Assembly (NCBI GenBank): GCA_000769715.1
Contig: JROS01000028.1
Location: forward strand, 119,482 to 183,481
Direction of reading: 5' to 3'
Length of the DNA: 64,000 nucleotides
Source of the DNA: Desulfobulbus sp. Tol-SR
GTDB taxonomy: Bacteria > Desulfobacterota > Desulfobulbia > Desulfobulbales > Desulfocapsaceae
Shown: positions 7,706-17,472 of the stretch, one piece after another
How positions within the stretch are numbered: the stretch's first letter is position 1
How the letters are laid out: every line of letters starts with the position of its first letter
Notes under the pieces: generated by a model
The model's database searches: none
Told to the model about the DNA's origin: nothing
Seen by the model: only the letters and a program-made list of their open reading frames with translations
Made by a program: the position numbers and the translations under genes

Positions 7706-9094
7706 ATGAGTTCACCCCAAGCATCCGCCCTGGACGACGAATTTTCGGCGATTGTCGGCAACGACAATGTAATGACCAGTGAAATCGACCGCTACGCCTA
7801 CTCCTACGACGCCGCCGTCCTCGATCCGGTGATGCCCGGGATCGTGGTCCGACCGACCACTTCGGAGGTCCTCGGCAGGGTCGTCAAGTTCTGCCACGAC
7901 AACGGCCTGCCGCTGACCGTGCGCGGCGCCGGCACCAACCTCTCCGGCGGCACCATCCCCCATCCCGGCGGGGTGGTGGTCCTCACCAACGGCCTGAACC
8001 GCATCCTCGAAATCAATGAGGAGGATCTCTACGCCGTCGTCGAACCCGGCGTCGTCACCGCCGCCTTCGCCCAGGAGGTGGCCCGGCGCGGCCTGTTCTA
8101 TCCCCCCGACCCCGGCAGCCAGACGGTTTCGACGCTGGGCGGCAATGTCGCCGAAAATGCCGGCGGCCTGCGCGGCCTCAAATACGGGGTGACCAAGGAC
8201 TACGTGATGGGCATGGAGTTCTGGGACGTGCACGGCAACCTGATCCGCTCCGGTTCGCGCACCGTCAAGTCGGTGACCGGCTACAACCTGCACGGCCTGA
8301 TGGTGGCCTCGGAGGGGACGCTGGGGGTCTTCGACAAGATCATCCTCAAGCTGATCCCGCCGCCCCAGGCCGCCCGCTCGATGATGGCGGTCTTCGATTC
8401 GATCACTAGCGCCTCGGAGACGGTGGCGGCAATCATCGCCGCCAAGATCGTGCCGGCGACGCTGGAGATGATGGACAACTTCACCATCCGCACCGTCGAC
8501 AACTTCCGCAAGGCCGGTCTCCCGACCGACGCCGCCGCCCTCCTGCTGATCGAGGTTGACGGCCATCCCGGCCAGGTAGCCGACGAGGCGGCCCGGGTCG
8601 AGGAGATCTGCCACCGCCAGGGGGCGAGAGAACTCAAGGTCGCCAATGACACGACCGAACGCAACACCATCTGGCAGGCCCGGCGCGACGCCCTCCCGGC
8701 CCTGGCCAAGCTCAAGCCGACCTGCGTCCTGGAAGACGCCACCGTGCCGCGCTCGAAGATCCCGGCGATGATCGCCGCCCTCGGCGAGATCAGCACAAAA
8801 TTCAACCTGACCATCGGCACCTTCGGCCACGCCGGTGACGGCAATCTCCATCCCACCATCCTCACCGACAAGCGCGACAAGGCGGAATGGCAGCGGGTGG
8901 AACATGCCGTCGAGGAGATTTTCGACCGCGCCCTGGCCCTGGGCGGCACCCTCTCCGGCGAGCATGGCATCGGCCTGGCCAAGCGGGGCTTCCTCATCAA
9001 GGAGCTCGGCCAGGCAACCCTGGACTACACGGCGAAGCTGAAGAAGGCCGTCGATCCCAAAAATATCCTCAACCCCAAGAAGATGGAAGGGTAG
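7706..9094 (+). CDS. FAD-binding D-lactate dehydrogenase / glycolate oxidase subunit (GlcD-like)
   Basis: Flavoprotein that oxidises a 2-hydroxyacid, here most likely D-lactate, to the 2-oxoacid (462 residues, usual length). An FAD_binding_4 domain covers about residues 40-180, with the FAD loop RGAGTNLSGG at 73-82 and DPGSQTVSTLGGNVAENAGG after it. The FAD-oxidase C-terminal domain follows and ends with FGHAGDGNLHP and GTLSGEHGIGLAKR. Start at ATG 7706 with AAGGA upstream. The paired iron-sulfur gene begins seven bases after this one ends, so the two make a GlcD/GlcF-type complex feeding electrons to the membrane. Substrate assignment rests on the permease and Lut genes around it. Confidence 0.88.
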   Translation: MSSPQASALDDEFSAIVGNDNVMTSEIDRYAYSYDAAVLDPVMPGIVVRPTTSEVLGRVVKFCHDNGLPLTVRGAGTNLSGGTIPHPGGVVVLTNGLNRILEINEEDLYAVVEPGVVTAAFAQEVARRGLFYPPDPGSQTVSTLGGNVAENAGGLRGLKYGVTKDYVMGMEFWDVHGNLIRSGSRTVKSVTGYNLHGLMVASEGTLGVFDKIILKLIPPPQAARSMMAVFDSITSASETVAAIIAAKIVPATLEMMDNFTIRTVDNFRKAGLPTDAAALLLIEVDGHPGQVADEAARVEEICHRQGARELKVANDTTERNTIWQARRDALPALAKLKPTCVLEDATVPRSKIPAMIAALGEISTKFNLTIGTFGHAGDGNLHPTILTDKRDKAEWQRVEHAVEEIFDRALALGGTLSGEHGIGLAKRGFLIKELGQATLDYTAKLKKAVDPKNILNPKKMEG

Positions 9095-9100
9095 AAGCAT

Positions 9101-10432
9101 ATGGCCGATATTCACCAACTCGCCGAGATGTTCAAGAAGCTCGATGACCAGCTGGTCAACTGCATGCGCTGCGGCATGTGCCAGGCGGTCTGCCCGTTGT
9201 TCCGCGAGACCGGCCGGGAAACCGACGTCACCCGCGGCAAGCTGGCCCTGCTCGAAGGCCTGGCCGCCGAAATCCTGCACGATTCCCAGGCCATCGACAC
9301 CACCCTCAACCGCTGCCTGCTGTGCGGCACCTGCCAGGCCAACTGCCCGAGCGGCGTCCAGATCATCGACATCTTCCTTTCGGCCCGGGCGATCATGACC
9401 GGCTACTTCGGCCTGTCGCCGGTGAAGAAGGCGATCTTCCGCGGCATGCTGGCCAACCCCCGGCTGTTCAATTCCCTGACCTCGATCAGTTCGAAATTTC
9501 AGGGGATTTTTACCAGGAAGGTCGACGATCTGCTCGGTTCCTCCTGCGCCCGCTTCAACGCCCCGGTGGTTGCCGACCGTCATTTCAACGCCCTGGCCAC
9601 CAGGCCATTCCGTAAAATCGTGCCCCGGCTCGATACCCCGGCCGGCAGCAGCGGCCTGAGGGTCGCCTTCTTCCCCGGCTGCGTCGTCGACAAGATGTTC
9701 CCGCAGATCGGCGAGGCAACCATCAAAATTCTGCAGAAAAAAGAGGTCGGGGTCTACCTTCCCGCCGGCCAGGCCTGCTGCGGCATCCCGGTGCTGACCA
9801 GCGGCGACCGCCAGACCTTCAACACCCTGGTCGAGATGAATGTCGAACGCTTCCGCGGTGCCGCCTACGATTACCTGGTCACCCCCTGTGCCTCCTGTAC
9901 CTCGACGATCAAGGAGCTGTGGCCGAAGCTGTACAGCGGCAACATGGATATCGAAGACGACATCGCCGCCATCGGCGACAAGACCAGGGATATAACCGAG
10001 TTTCTCGTCGACAGCTGCGGCATCGACGAACCCGGCAAGCCGGCCACCGGTGGTGACGCCATCACCTACCACGACCCCTGCCACCTCAAGAACGCCCTCG
10101 GCATCACCCGTCAGCCCCGAACCCTGATCAGGGCCGCCGGCGGCAATTTCGTCGAGATGAACGAGGCCGGCACCTGCTGCGGCTGCGGCGGCAGCTTCAA
10201 CGTCGCCCATTACGAGCTGTCGAAGAGGATCGGCAACCGCAAGGCCGACAATATCGTCGCCTCCGGGGCAAAGACGGTAGCCACCGGCTGCCCGGCCTGC
10301 ATGATGCAGATGACCGACATGCTCTCCCGCCGCGACCAGGGTGTCCGGGTCCGCCATGTGGTGGAACTGTATGCCGACAGCCTGCAAGCGAAACCCCAGG
10401 GAAACGGCAAGACCGCCGCCCGGAAGAGATAA
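9101..10432 (+). CDS. Iron-sulfur subunit with two CCG domains (GlcF-like)
   Basis: Electron-transfer partner of the flavoprotein just upstream (443 residues). The N-terminus has two [4Fe-4S] motifs, Cys 21/24/27/31 (CMRCGMCQAVCP) and Cys 72/75/78/82 (CLLCGTCQANCP). Two CCG cysteine-rich domains follow, marked by FFPGC, ACCGIPV, PCASC and then HDPCH, TCCGCGGSF, GCPACM. This is the GlcF / D-lactate dehydrogenase iron-sulfur architecture, also related to heterodisulfide reductase subunits; electrons probably pass to menaquinone or another membrane carrier. It starts almost directly after its partner and is followed by lutC after 25 bases, all one operon. Confidence 0.88.
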   Translation: MADIHQLAEMFKKLDDQLVNCMRCGMCQAVCPLFRETGRETDVTRGKLALLEGLAAEILHDSQAIDTTLNRCLLCGTCQANCPSGVQIIDIFLSARAIMTGYFGLSPVKKAIFRGMLANPRLFNSLTSISSKFQGIFTRKVDDLLGSSCARFNAPVVADRHFNALATRPFRKIVPRLDTPAGSSGLRVAFFPGCVVDKMFPQIGEATIKILQKKEVGVYLPAGQACCGIPVLTSGDRQTFNTLVEMNVERFRGAAYDYLVTPCASCTSTIKELWPKLYSGNMDIEDDIAAIGDKTRDITEFLVDSCGIDEPGKPATGGDAITYHDPCHLKNALGITRQPRTLIRAAGGNFVEMNEAGTCCGCGGSFNVAHYELSKRIGNRKADNIVASGAKTVATGCPACMMQMTDMLSRRDQGVRVRHVVELYADSLQAKPQGNGKTAARKR

Positions 10433-10457
10433 TTGACTACCCAGGAGCCTTGTTGCC

Positions 10458-11099
10458 ATGACTGAGACCGTCACCACCCGGTATGACCATCTCGCCACCC
10501 GCTTTGCCGAAAAGGCACGGGCGGTTTCCGCCATCGTCGAACCCGTCGCCGATCTCGATGCGGCCTTTGCCTACTGCGTCGATCTCTGCGGCCGCCAGGG
10601 GGCTTGCCGGATCACGGTCTCCGGCTGCGACGAATCGCTGTCGCCGCCGGCCGACAGCCTCTGCGACCACAAGCACGACAAGATCGTCGCCGCACCGGGG
10701 CTTGCGCCGGACCAGTTCGCCGCCCTCGCAGCGCGCTGCACCGACCAGGGGATGGCCTGCCTCCGTTCCGGCATGCGCGCCCACCTGGCCGGGGTGGATA
10801 TCGGCTTCACCCTCGCCGAGATGGGCATTGCCGAGACCGGGACTCTGGTGATCAACTGTCCCGACGAGGACCTGCGGCTGGCCACCATGCTGAGCGAATA
10901 CCACGTCTGCGTGCTGCGCCGCTCGACCATCGTCGAAGACGCCTTCGCCGCCGAGGGCCAGCTGCTCAAATACATGCGCAAAACCCCCGATTACACCGCC
11001 TTCATCACCGGGGCCAGCCGGACCGCCGATATCGAACGGGTCCTCGCCCTCGGCGTCCATGGGCCGCTTGAACTGCACATACTGCTGCTGGAGGACTGA
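10458..11099 (+). CDS. LUD-domain protein LutC
   Basis: LutC-type subunit of the L-lactate utilisation complex (213 residues). The LUD fold is recognisable from the C-terminal two thirds: AGVDIGFTLAEMGIAETGTLVI followed by EDLRLATMLSEYHVCV and the GASRTADIERVLALGVHGP ending that is typical of the family. It has no cysteine cluster motif. In Bacillus and Desulfovibrio, LutC works with LutA and LutB in L-lactate oxidation. The ATG at 10458 lies soon after the iron-sulfur gene, and its stop is one base from the next start (11101), which points to coupled translation. Confidence 0.87.
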   Translation: MTETVTTRYDHLATRFAEKARAVSAIVEPVADLDAAFAYCVDLCGRQGACRITVSGCDESLSPPADSLCDHKHDKIVAAPGLAPDQFAALAARCTDQGMACLRSGMRAHLAGVDIGFTLAEMGIAETGTLVINCPDEDLRLATMLSEYHVCVLRRSTIVEDAFAAEGQLLKYMRKTPDYTAFITGASRTADIERVLALGVHGPLELHILLLED

Positions 11100-11100
11100 T

Positions 11101-13275
11101 ATGCAGGACGCCAAGAACCTGAAAGAATACCGCAAGGAAATGCAGGAATCGCTCGACAACACCTTCCTGCGCCAGACCCTGGACACCTTCGCCGTGGCCT
11201 ATCGGGCCGGCCGGGCCAAGGCCTTCGCCGAGATCGATGTGGGCGGCCTGGTGGCCGAGATCGCCGCCGCCAAGGACGGCGTGTTGCCCCGCCTGATGGA
11301 GTTGTACGACCAGTTCCGCAGAAACGCCGAGGCCGCAGGTGTGAAGGTCCATTTCGCCAGGGATGCCGACGAGGCCAACGCCATCATCGCCGGGATCGCT
11401 CAAGAGACCGGCTCGAAAAAAATCGTCAAGTCGAAGTCGATGACCGCCGAGGAGACGCTGCTCAACCATACCCTCGAAGACCATGGGCTCGAAGTGACCG
11501 AGACCGATCTCGGCGAGTGGATCATCCAACTCCGCCATGAAGGACCATCGCACATGGTCATGCCGGCGATCCATCTCTCCCGCTATCAGATAGGCGACCT
11601 CTTTTCCGACGTCACCGGGGCCCACCAGGAACCGGATATCGAAAAACTGGTCAAGGTCGCAAGGCGGGAACTGCGCAGCAAGTTCGCCGAGGCCGACATG
11701 GGCGTCACCGGCGCCAATTTCGCGATTGCCGAGACCGGCACCATCGGCCTGGTCACCAATGAGGGCAACGCCCGGCTGGTCACCACCCTGCCGCGGGTCC
11801 ATGTCGCCCTGCTGGGCATCGACAAACTGGTGCCGAGCCTCACTGATGCCCTCAGGATCCTCAAGGTCCTGCCGCGCAACGCCACCGGTCAGCATATCAC
11901 CTCCTACGTCACCTGGATCACCGGCGCCAACGAGTGCGCCGCGGCCAGCGACCGGAAAAAGGAGATCCACTTCGTCATCCTCGACAACGGCCGGCTGGAG
12001 ATGGCCAGGGACCCGCTCTTTTCCCAGGTCTTCCGCTGCGTCCGCTGCGGCGCCTGCGCCAATGTCTGCCCGGTCTACCGTCTGGTCGGCGGTCATAAGA
12101 TGGGCCATATCTACATCGGCGCCATCGGCCTGATCCTCACCTATTTCTTCCACGGCCCGGACAAGGCCAAGAACCTGGTGCAGAACTGCATCAACTGCGA
12201 GGCCTGCAAGGATATCTGCGCCGGCGGCATCGACCTGCCGCGGCTGATCAAGCAGATCCACGTCCGGATCCAGGACCAGCAGGGCCATCCGCTGCCCAGT
12301 CTGCTGCTCGGTCAGGTCATGAAAAACCGCAAGCTGTTCCACACCCTGCTGCGCACCGCCAAATGGGCCCAGCGGCCGGTCGCCGGCGACGACGGCTTCA
12401 TGCGCCATCTGCCGATGATGTTCTTCAAGGACCACGATTTCAAGGCCCTGCCGGCAGTGGCCGACCAGCCCTTCCGCGACCGCTTCCCGGGTCTGCAGCA
12501 GGAGACGGCACAACGGCAGGGACCGGTGCCCCGGGTGAAGGCCGCCCTGTTTTCCGGCTGTGTCCAGGATTTCGTCTATCCCGAACAGATGGAGGCCGCT
12601 TACCGGCTGTTTGCCGATCACCGGGTGGCCATGTCCTTCCCGATGGCCCAGTCCTGCTGCGGACTGCCCCTGCAGATGATGGGCGAGGCCAAGACCTCCA
12701 GGGAAGTTGCCATCCAGAATATCCGGGCCTTCGAACGCGAGAATGTCGACTACGTCGTCACCCTCTGCGCCTCCTGCGCCTCGCACCTCAAGCACAATTA
12801 CCCGGTCCTGCTCGGTGACGATCCCGGGATGCAGGCCAAGGCCAGGGCCTTTGCCGCCAAGGTGATCGACTTCTCGTCGTTCGCCCACGATGTCCTCGGC
12901 CTCAAGGCCGCGGATTTCGCCGGCGACGGCAAGGCGGCGACCTTCCACGCCCCCTGCCACCTCTGCCGCGGCCTCGGGGTCCACGATGCCCCCCGCGCCC
13001 TGCTGCGCGACGCCGGTCTCGATTACCGCGAGGCCGACGAATCGGAGGTCTGCTGCGGCTTCGGCGGCACCTTCTCGGCCAAGTTCCCCGAACTGTCGGC
13101 CGAACTGCTGCGCAAGAAGCTCGACCATGTCGAGGCCACCGGGGCCGGACTGCTGCTCACCGACTGCCCCGGCTGCATCATGCAGTTGCGCGGCGGCCTG
13201 AAGAAACGCGGCTCGGACATCGTCGTCCAGCACACCGCCGAGGCCCTGGCCGCCAGGAAGAAAACGACTCTCTAA
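11101..13275 (+). CDS. Fused LutB-LutA iron-sulfur L-lactate dehydrogenase subunit
   Basis: A 724-residue fusion. A LutB part (LUD domain, about residues 60-300, with ADMGVTGANFAIAETGTIGL) leads into two ferredoxin-like motifs near residues 311-323 (RCVRCGACANVCP) and 361-373 (NCINCEACKDIC). A LutA part with two CCG domains follows, visible as FSGC, CCGLPLQ, CASCASH and then HAPCH, VCCGFGGTF, DCPGC. In Bacillus these are separate proteins; one-piece versions of about 720 residues occur in Desulfovibrio lactate operons. The start is set at ATG 11101, which follows GGAGGA inside the lutC end. A branched hairpin lies soon after the stop, so this is probably the last gene of the operon. Confidence 0.88.
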   Translation: MQDAKNLKEYRKEMQESLDNTFLRQTLDTFAVAYRAGRAKAFAEIDVGGLVAEIAAAKDGVLPRLMELYDQFRRNAEAAGVKVHFARDADEANAIIAGIAQETGSKKIVKSKSMTAEETLLNHTLEDHGLEVTETDLGEWIIQLRHEGPSHMVMPAIHLSRYQIGDLFSDVTGAHQEPDIEKLVKVARRELRSKFAEADMGVTGANFAIAETGTIGLVTNEGNARLVTTLPRVHVALLGIDKLVPSLTDALRILKVLPRNATGQHITSYVTWITGANECAAASDRKKEIHFVILDNGRLEMARDPLFSQVFRCVRCGACANVCPVYRLVGGHKMGHIYIGAIGLILTYFFHGPDKAKNLVQNCINCEACKDICAGGIDLPRLIKQIHVRIQDQQGHPLPSLLLGQVMKNRKLFHTLLRTAKWAQRPVAGDDGFMRHLPMMFFKDHDFKALPAVADQPFRDRFPGLQQETAQRQGPVPRVKAALFSGCVQDFVYPEQMEAAYRLFADHRVAMSFPMAQSCCGLPLQMMGEAKTSREVAIQNIRAFERENVDYVVTLCASCASHLKHNYPVLLGDDPGMQAKARAFAAKVIDFSSFAHDVLGLKAADFAGDGKAATFHAPCHLCRGLGVHDAPRALLRDAGLDYREADESEVCCGFGGTFSAKFPELSAELLRKKLDHVEATGAGLLLTDCPGCIMQLRGGLKKRGSDIVVQHTAEALAARKKTTL

Positions 13276-13587
13276 GACCGAATCACTCCCCCGGCCGCAT
13301 CACGGCGTTGTCGGGGGAGACCCTCCTATCGCGAACAGTCGTGTTCCATTACGTTTCTTTACGTTTTATCTCCTGCGGGCACATCTCTCAGTCCGTCCCA
13401 TCCCGAGCCCAAAACGTTCCAAGTTGTCCGGAAATCGTTGAGCGTCACTGATCTCTGTGGTACATCTGCCACTACCTGCCTGAGACGCAGGGCCGTGCTC
13501 CCGGTTCAATTCCGCCATCGCACCACCGACAGCTCTTGCCATGAGCTCGATCACATTATTCCGGACATCTCGACGAAAGGACACCTC
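13276..13587. other. Gap before nhaB
   Basis: After the hairpin at 13286-13319 no gene is supported; the frame running into nhaB from 13438 lacks family resemblance before residue 51. No clear promoter elements were recognised. Confidence 0.35.
13286..13319 (+). terminator. Hairpin at the end of the lactate operon
   Basis: CTCCCCCG (13286-13293) pairs with CGGGGGAG (13312-13319), with a nested GCCG/CGGC helix inside. It begins 11 bases after the lutBA stop codon and there is no T-run, so it is probably a terminator or message-stabilising structure. Confidence 0.5.
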
Positions 13588-15210
13588 ATGACAGCCACAT
13601 TGCCCCAGGCCTTCGCCCGCAATTTTCTCGGTAACGCCCCGACATGGTACAAACTTGCCATCGTCGTCTTCCTCATCATCAATCCCATTCTCCTCAAAAC
13701 CGTCGGTCCCTTCATCACCGGCTGGATACTCATCGGCGAATTTATCTTCACCCTGGCCATGGCCCTGAAATGCTACCCGCTGCCGGCGGGCGGTCTCCTG
13801 GCCCTGCAGGCCGTGGTTATCGGCATGACCAGTCCTGAGACGGTCTATCATGAGGCCCTGAAAAATTTCGAGGTCATCCTGCTGCTGATCTTCATGGTCG
13901 CCGGGATTTACTTCATGAAGGATTTCCTGCAGTTCACCTTCACCCGCGTCCTCGTCCGGGTACGGTCGAAGATTGCCATCTCCCTCATTTTCTCCTTTCT
14001 CGGGGCCTTTCTCTCGGCCTTCCTCGACGCCCTGACGGTAACCGCCGTGATCATTGCAGTGGCTTACGCCTTCTACAATGTCTACCATCGCTTTGCTTCG
14101 GGGATGGATCTGCTCTGCGCCCATGATCTCTGCTGCGACACCCATTTCAAGGAGATTCAGCGCCAGGAACTGCAACAATTCCGAGGATTTCTCAGAAATC
14201 TGATGATGCACGGGGCGGTGGGCACCGCCCTCGGCGGCGTCTGTACGCTGGTCGGAGAGCCCCAGAACCTGCTCATCGCCAGTGAAATGGGCTGGCAGTT
14301 CGGCACCTTTTTTGTCAAGGTGGCGCCGGTGTCGATGCCGGTCCTGGCCATCGGCCTGACGACCTGCATCCTCGTTGAGAAATTCAAGCTATTCGGTTAT
14401 GGGTTCGAAATGCCGGGCAATATCCGCTCTCACCTGCTGGAAACCGAGATCCAGATGGAGGCAAAACGCGGCAAACAGGGGAAGGCCAGGCTGGTCATCC
14501 AGGCCCTGGCGGGAATCTGGCTGATCCTCGCCCTGGCCTTTCATCTGGCCGCAGTGGGCATCATCGGCCTGTCGGTCATCGTCCTGCTGACCTCCCTGAA
14601 CGGCGTCGTCGAAGAGCATAACCTGGGTCAGGCCTTCCATGAAGCGCTGCCGTTCACTGCCCTGCTGGTGGTCTTTTTCGCCATCGTCGCCGTCATTCAT
14701 GACCAGCACCTGTTCGCCCCGGTGATCAACTATGTCATCAGCCTCAAAGGCAATACCCAACTGGCCGCCTATTATATCGCCAACGGCGTGCTGTCGATGA
14801 TCTCCGACAATGTCTTTGTCGCCACGGTCTATATCTCGGAAACCAAGACCCATATCACCCAGGTCCTCGGTCACATCCCCGATATCGGTATGACGGGAGC
14901 GGAACTGATGGACAAATTGACTGCCTCCGGCACGCTTCGTGCCGACGTTTATGCCTCCCTGCCCCGGGCTGCCGCCGACCAGGCCAGGACCGTGATGGAC
15001 CAGTTCGACAAACTGGCGGTGGCGATCAACACCGGCACCAATATCCCCAGCGTCGCCACCCCGAATGGTCAGGCGGCCTTTCTCTTCCTGCTGACCTCGG
15101 CCCTGGCCCCGGTTATCCGCCTGAGCTACGGGCGGATGGTGGTGCTGGCCCTGCCCTATACCATCACCATGAGCCTGACCGGCCTGCTGGCCACCTATTT
15201 CCTGATGTAA
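13588..15210 (+). CDS. Na+/H+ antiporter NhaB
   Basis: Inner-membrane sodium/proton antiporter of the NhaB family (540 residues; E. coli NhaB is 513). The N-terminus matches the family closely: [19 protein letters not shown], then [19 protein letters not shown] and [15 protein letters not shown], and the conserved [20 protein letters not shown]. About twelve hydrophobic helices can be counted. The start at 13588 has AAAGGA upstream and lines up with known NhaB proteins; the longer open frame has no such match. It exports Na+ and helps set internal pH. It appears to be transcribed alone. Confidence 0.92.
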   Translation: MTATLPQAFARNFLGNAPTWYKLAIVVFLIINPILLKTVGPFITGWILIGEFIFTLAMALKCYPLPAGGLLALQAVVIGMTSPETVYHEALKNFEVILLLIFMVAGIYFMKDFLQFTFTRVLVRVRSKIAISLIFSFLGAFLSAFLDALTVTAVIIAVAYAFYNVYHRFASGMDLLCAHDLCCDTHFKEIQRQELQQFRGFLRNLMMHGAVGTALGGVCTLVGEPQNLLIASEMGWQFGTFFVKVAPVSMPVLAIGLTTCILVEKFKLFGYGFEMPGNIRSHLLETEIQMEAKRGKQGKARLVIQALAGIWLILALAFHLAAVGIIGLSVIVLLTSLNGVVEEHNLGQAFHEALPFTALLVVFFAIVAVIHDQHLFAPVINYVISLKGNTQLAAYYIANGVLSMISDNVFVATVYISETKTHITQVLGHIPDIGMTGAELMDKLTASGTLRADVYASLPRAAADQARTVMDQFDKLAVAINTGTNIPSVATPNGQAAFLFLLTSALAPVIRLSYGRMVVLALPYTITMSLTGLLATYFLM

Positions 15211-15280
15211 GGGAGGATTGCGGCCAGCTTCGGCCTGGCAACTCCCGCAGGAATCACCACACCGTAAACGGTATTGCCGT

Positions 15281-16564
15281 TCATGCCTGCAGATACCAGA
15301 AGAGCAGGCCGCCGCTGGCGGCAAAGAGCAGACAGGGCGCAACCAGCCGCCGCCAGGCGCGGGCCAGGTCAACGCCGAAGTACTCGCAATTGAGGATAAA
15401 ACAGATGTGGATCGGGGAGACCATCACCCCGGTGAAGCCGGCGAAGGAAGCCAGCACCAGATAGGCGACGGTCTTGTCCTGCAGGCCGAGGCTGGTCAGC
15501 AGGCCGAGGAGCAGCGGGAAGGTGGCGCCGACGAAGGCGACGTTGATGCCGGCAATCATCCCCACCAGAAACGGCAGAAAAAAGGCGGCGGCAAAGAGGG
15601 CCAGGGCGCCGCTGGACGTGTCGGCCATCGCCTTGACCACCGCCGCCGCCTGCATGATGTCCTTGAACATGAAGATCGCCACCACCACCAGCAGCATGCT
15701 CCTGAGACTCTTCTTGCGCAGGACCTCGACCAGAAAGGAGAGAGGCAGCCGGTTCTGCAGGACGATGGCGGCAATGGCCAGGAGCAGGGCGATGATCACT
15801 CCCCACTCGAACGATACGTCGGGCATCGTCCTGCCGATCAGGGTTTCGAGGCCCACCGCGCCGATGATCGCCACCATCAGCGGCAGGCCTTCCCACAGGA
15901 CCGTCCGCACCGGTGCTGCTTGACCCGATGCCGCCGGGCCGCACCCAACGGCGGCGTCGGGAACGGAACGGAGAAAAAAGAACCAGCCCAGGCCGAGCAT
16001 CGCCAGGATGCCGGGCCAGGTACAGGCGATAAAGGTCGTGATCGGGATTCCAGCCAACGACACGGTAAGGATGACGCCGGGATAGAGGGGCCAGGCCAGC
16101 TCCCAGACATGGCGGAACCAGTAGTTGATCACCGCCCGGTCCTCTTCCGACATCGGCATCCCCTCGCTCACGGTCCTGACCATCGGGGCGGAAAAGACGG
16201 CGCCGCCGGGCATCGGCAACAGACCGATCAGGGCCGGGAAAAAGATCAGCCGGAGACGGGGCGCCGTGAGATAGCCGGAGACCGCCGCCATCAGGCGGCG
16301 GGACTGGCCGGAACGCTCCTGGGCATCGGCGAGGATCAGGATCAGGCCGACGATGGCCGCCAGGAAGAGAAACTGCGGCCGGGTCGCCGCCATTGCGCTG
16401 ACCTGCAGCACCCGCGCCAGGTCGAGCCCGAACAGCAGCCCCATCACCGTCCCCCCCAGCAGGATCGACAGCGCCAGACCGAGCCGGTTGCGGACACCGA
16501 CCAGCATCAGGGCGAATGCCCCGAAAACCTTGAAAAACGGCAGAGCCGCGGGTAGCCAGTCCAT
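15281..16564 (-). CDS. DUF401-family integral membrane protein
   Basis: A 427-residue polytopic membrane protein with about ten to twelve helices and the features of the DUF401 family: GLLPMPGGAVFSAPMV near residue 115, a central pair with INYWFRHVWEL, and a C-terminal half repeating the fold (FLPFLVGMIAGINVAFVGA, then SFAGFTGVMVSPIHICF). The inverted-repeat layout and small-residue-rich re-entrant loops suggest an ion or organic-acid transporter, possibly for carboxylates, but no substrate is known. It converges with nhaB (70 bases between the ends) and has the chalcone-isomerase-like gene upstream on the same strand. Confidence 0.8.
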   Translation of the reverse strand: MDWLPAALPFFKVFGAFALMLVGVRNRLGLALSILLGGTVMGLLFGLDLARVLQVSAMAATRPQFLFLAAIVGLILILADAQERSGQSRRLMAAVSGYLTAPRLRLIFFPALIGLLPMPGGAVFSAPMVRTVSEGMPMSEEDRAVINYWFRHVWELAWPLYPGVILTVSLAGIPITTFIACTWPGILAMLGLGWFFFLRSVPDAAVGCGPAASGQAAPVRTVLWEGLPLMVAIIGAVGLETLIGRTMPDVSFEWGVIIALLLAIAAIVLQNRLPLSFLVEVLRKKSLRSMLLVVVAIFMFKDIMQAAAVVKAMADTSSGALALFAAAFFLPFLVGMIAGINVAFVGATFPLLLGLLTSLGLQDKTVAYLVLASFAGFTGVMVSPIHICFILNCEYFGVDLARAWRRLVAPCLLFAASGGLLFWYLQA

Positions 16565-16645
16565 CTGCAGTATCTCCTCCTGCGCGTCACCGGTGACAGA
16601 TTCCGCCGGCGGAGCGACCTTTCACCGCATTGATTGCCCGGAGCG

Positions 16646-17212
16646 TTATTTCCCCGCTGCCAGCAGTTTCGCCCGCAGATCCTTGGTCACCGGCTTGTCG
16701 CCGAGCCAGATCAGCAGCATTGCATCGTTGAAGTCCTTGCCGGGGATCGCCCCCTTCTCCGTCCCGGCGATGGTCACCTTCGTCCCCTGGCTTGGGATAT
16801 AGTCGAGGACGATGACATCACCCTTCCCGGCGTCGGCGAACATCGCGTTGAACTGGTCGATGCGCTGCTGCAGGGCGGCCAGCCGATCCGCCGGGGTGTT
16901 GTTCCTGAAGCCGTCGTTCCATGCCTCGACCAGTTTTGCCTTTTCCACCTTGTCGTGGAGAAAGTGCATGACCATCCGCTTGCGGGCATCGGCGGCAAGC
17001 ACGTCTTTGGTCGTGGCGGCGGCCTTTTCGAGATAGAGCTGGGCGATGTAGACATCGACGAAGAATTTGGAGCGGATGCCGGCGCCGTTCAGCACCATGG
17101 CCGTTCCATCGTCGCTGGTGATCGTTTCGGGGATGGCGACCCCGGCAATTTCCAGGGCCTTGGCCGGCAGGGCGAGCATCAGGATACAGCAGGTCATCAG
17201 GACAATACGCAT
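16646..17212 (-). CDS. Secreted chalcone isomerase-like protein
   Basis: A 188-residue periplasmic protein of the bacterial chalcone isomerase-like family. It begins with a clear signal peptide (MRIVLMTCCILMLALPAKA, cleavage expected after residue 19), followed by LEIAGVAIPETI and the fold-typical segments KFFVDVYIAQLYLEK, MVMHFLHDKVEK, WNDGFRNN and IPGKDFNDAMLLIWLGDKP. Bacterial members generally do not make flavonoids and their role is unknown; fatty-acid binding has been suggested for the fold. The start at 17212 follows GAGGAGG; the longer frame upstream is unsupported. Confidence 0.82.
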   Translation of the reverse strand: MRIVLMTCCILMLALPAKALEIAGVAIPETITSDDGTAMVLNGAGIRSKFFVDVYIAQLYLEKAAATTKDVLAADARKRMVMHFLHDKVEKAKLVEAWNDGFRNNTPADRLAALQQRIDQFNAMFADAGKGDVIVLDYIPSQGTKVTIAGTEKGAIPGKDFNDAMLLIWLGDKPVTKDLRAKLLAAGK

Positions 17213-17472
17213 TGCTTTTACCTCCTCAATACAGTTGATGGGGAAATCGATTTCCCGGCCTCCACGCTTCCCGGTTCCCTCCTTATACCTATGAAGACAA
17301 GGAGATGGCAAACGTTTTACTGAGTCCCGGCAACCTTTGTGACGACGGTTCGGCCCTGCCCGGCCCGCGCTCCTGCCGCCATTTGCCCCTCCGCCTCCGA
17401 TCCCGTCTGTGCTATAGTGTGATCATGACTGGATACCGGCCGCAACTTCAACCTCCGCCATCAACGACAGCC

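Noticed and set aside
7712..10534. Open frame of 940 codons on the minus strand under the lactate dehydrogenase genes
   Set aside because: It is antisense to two well-conserved genes, its product is rich in Gly, Asp, Gln and Glu with no domain, and it results from high GC at third positions.
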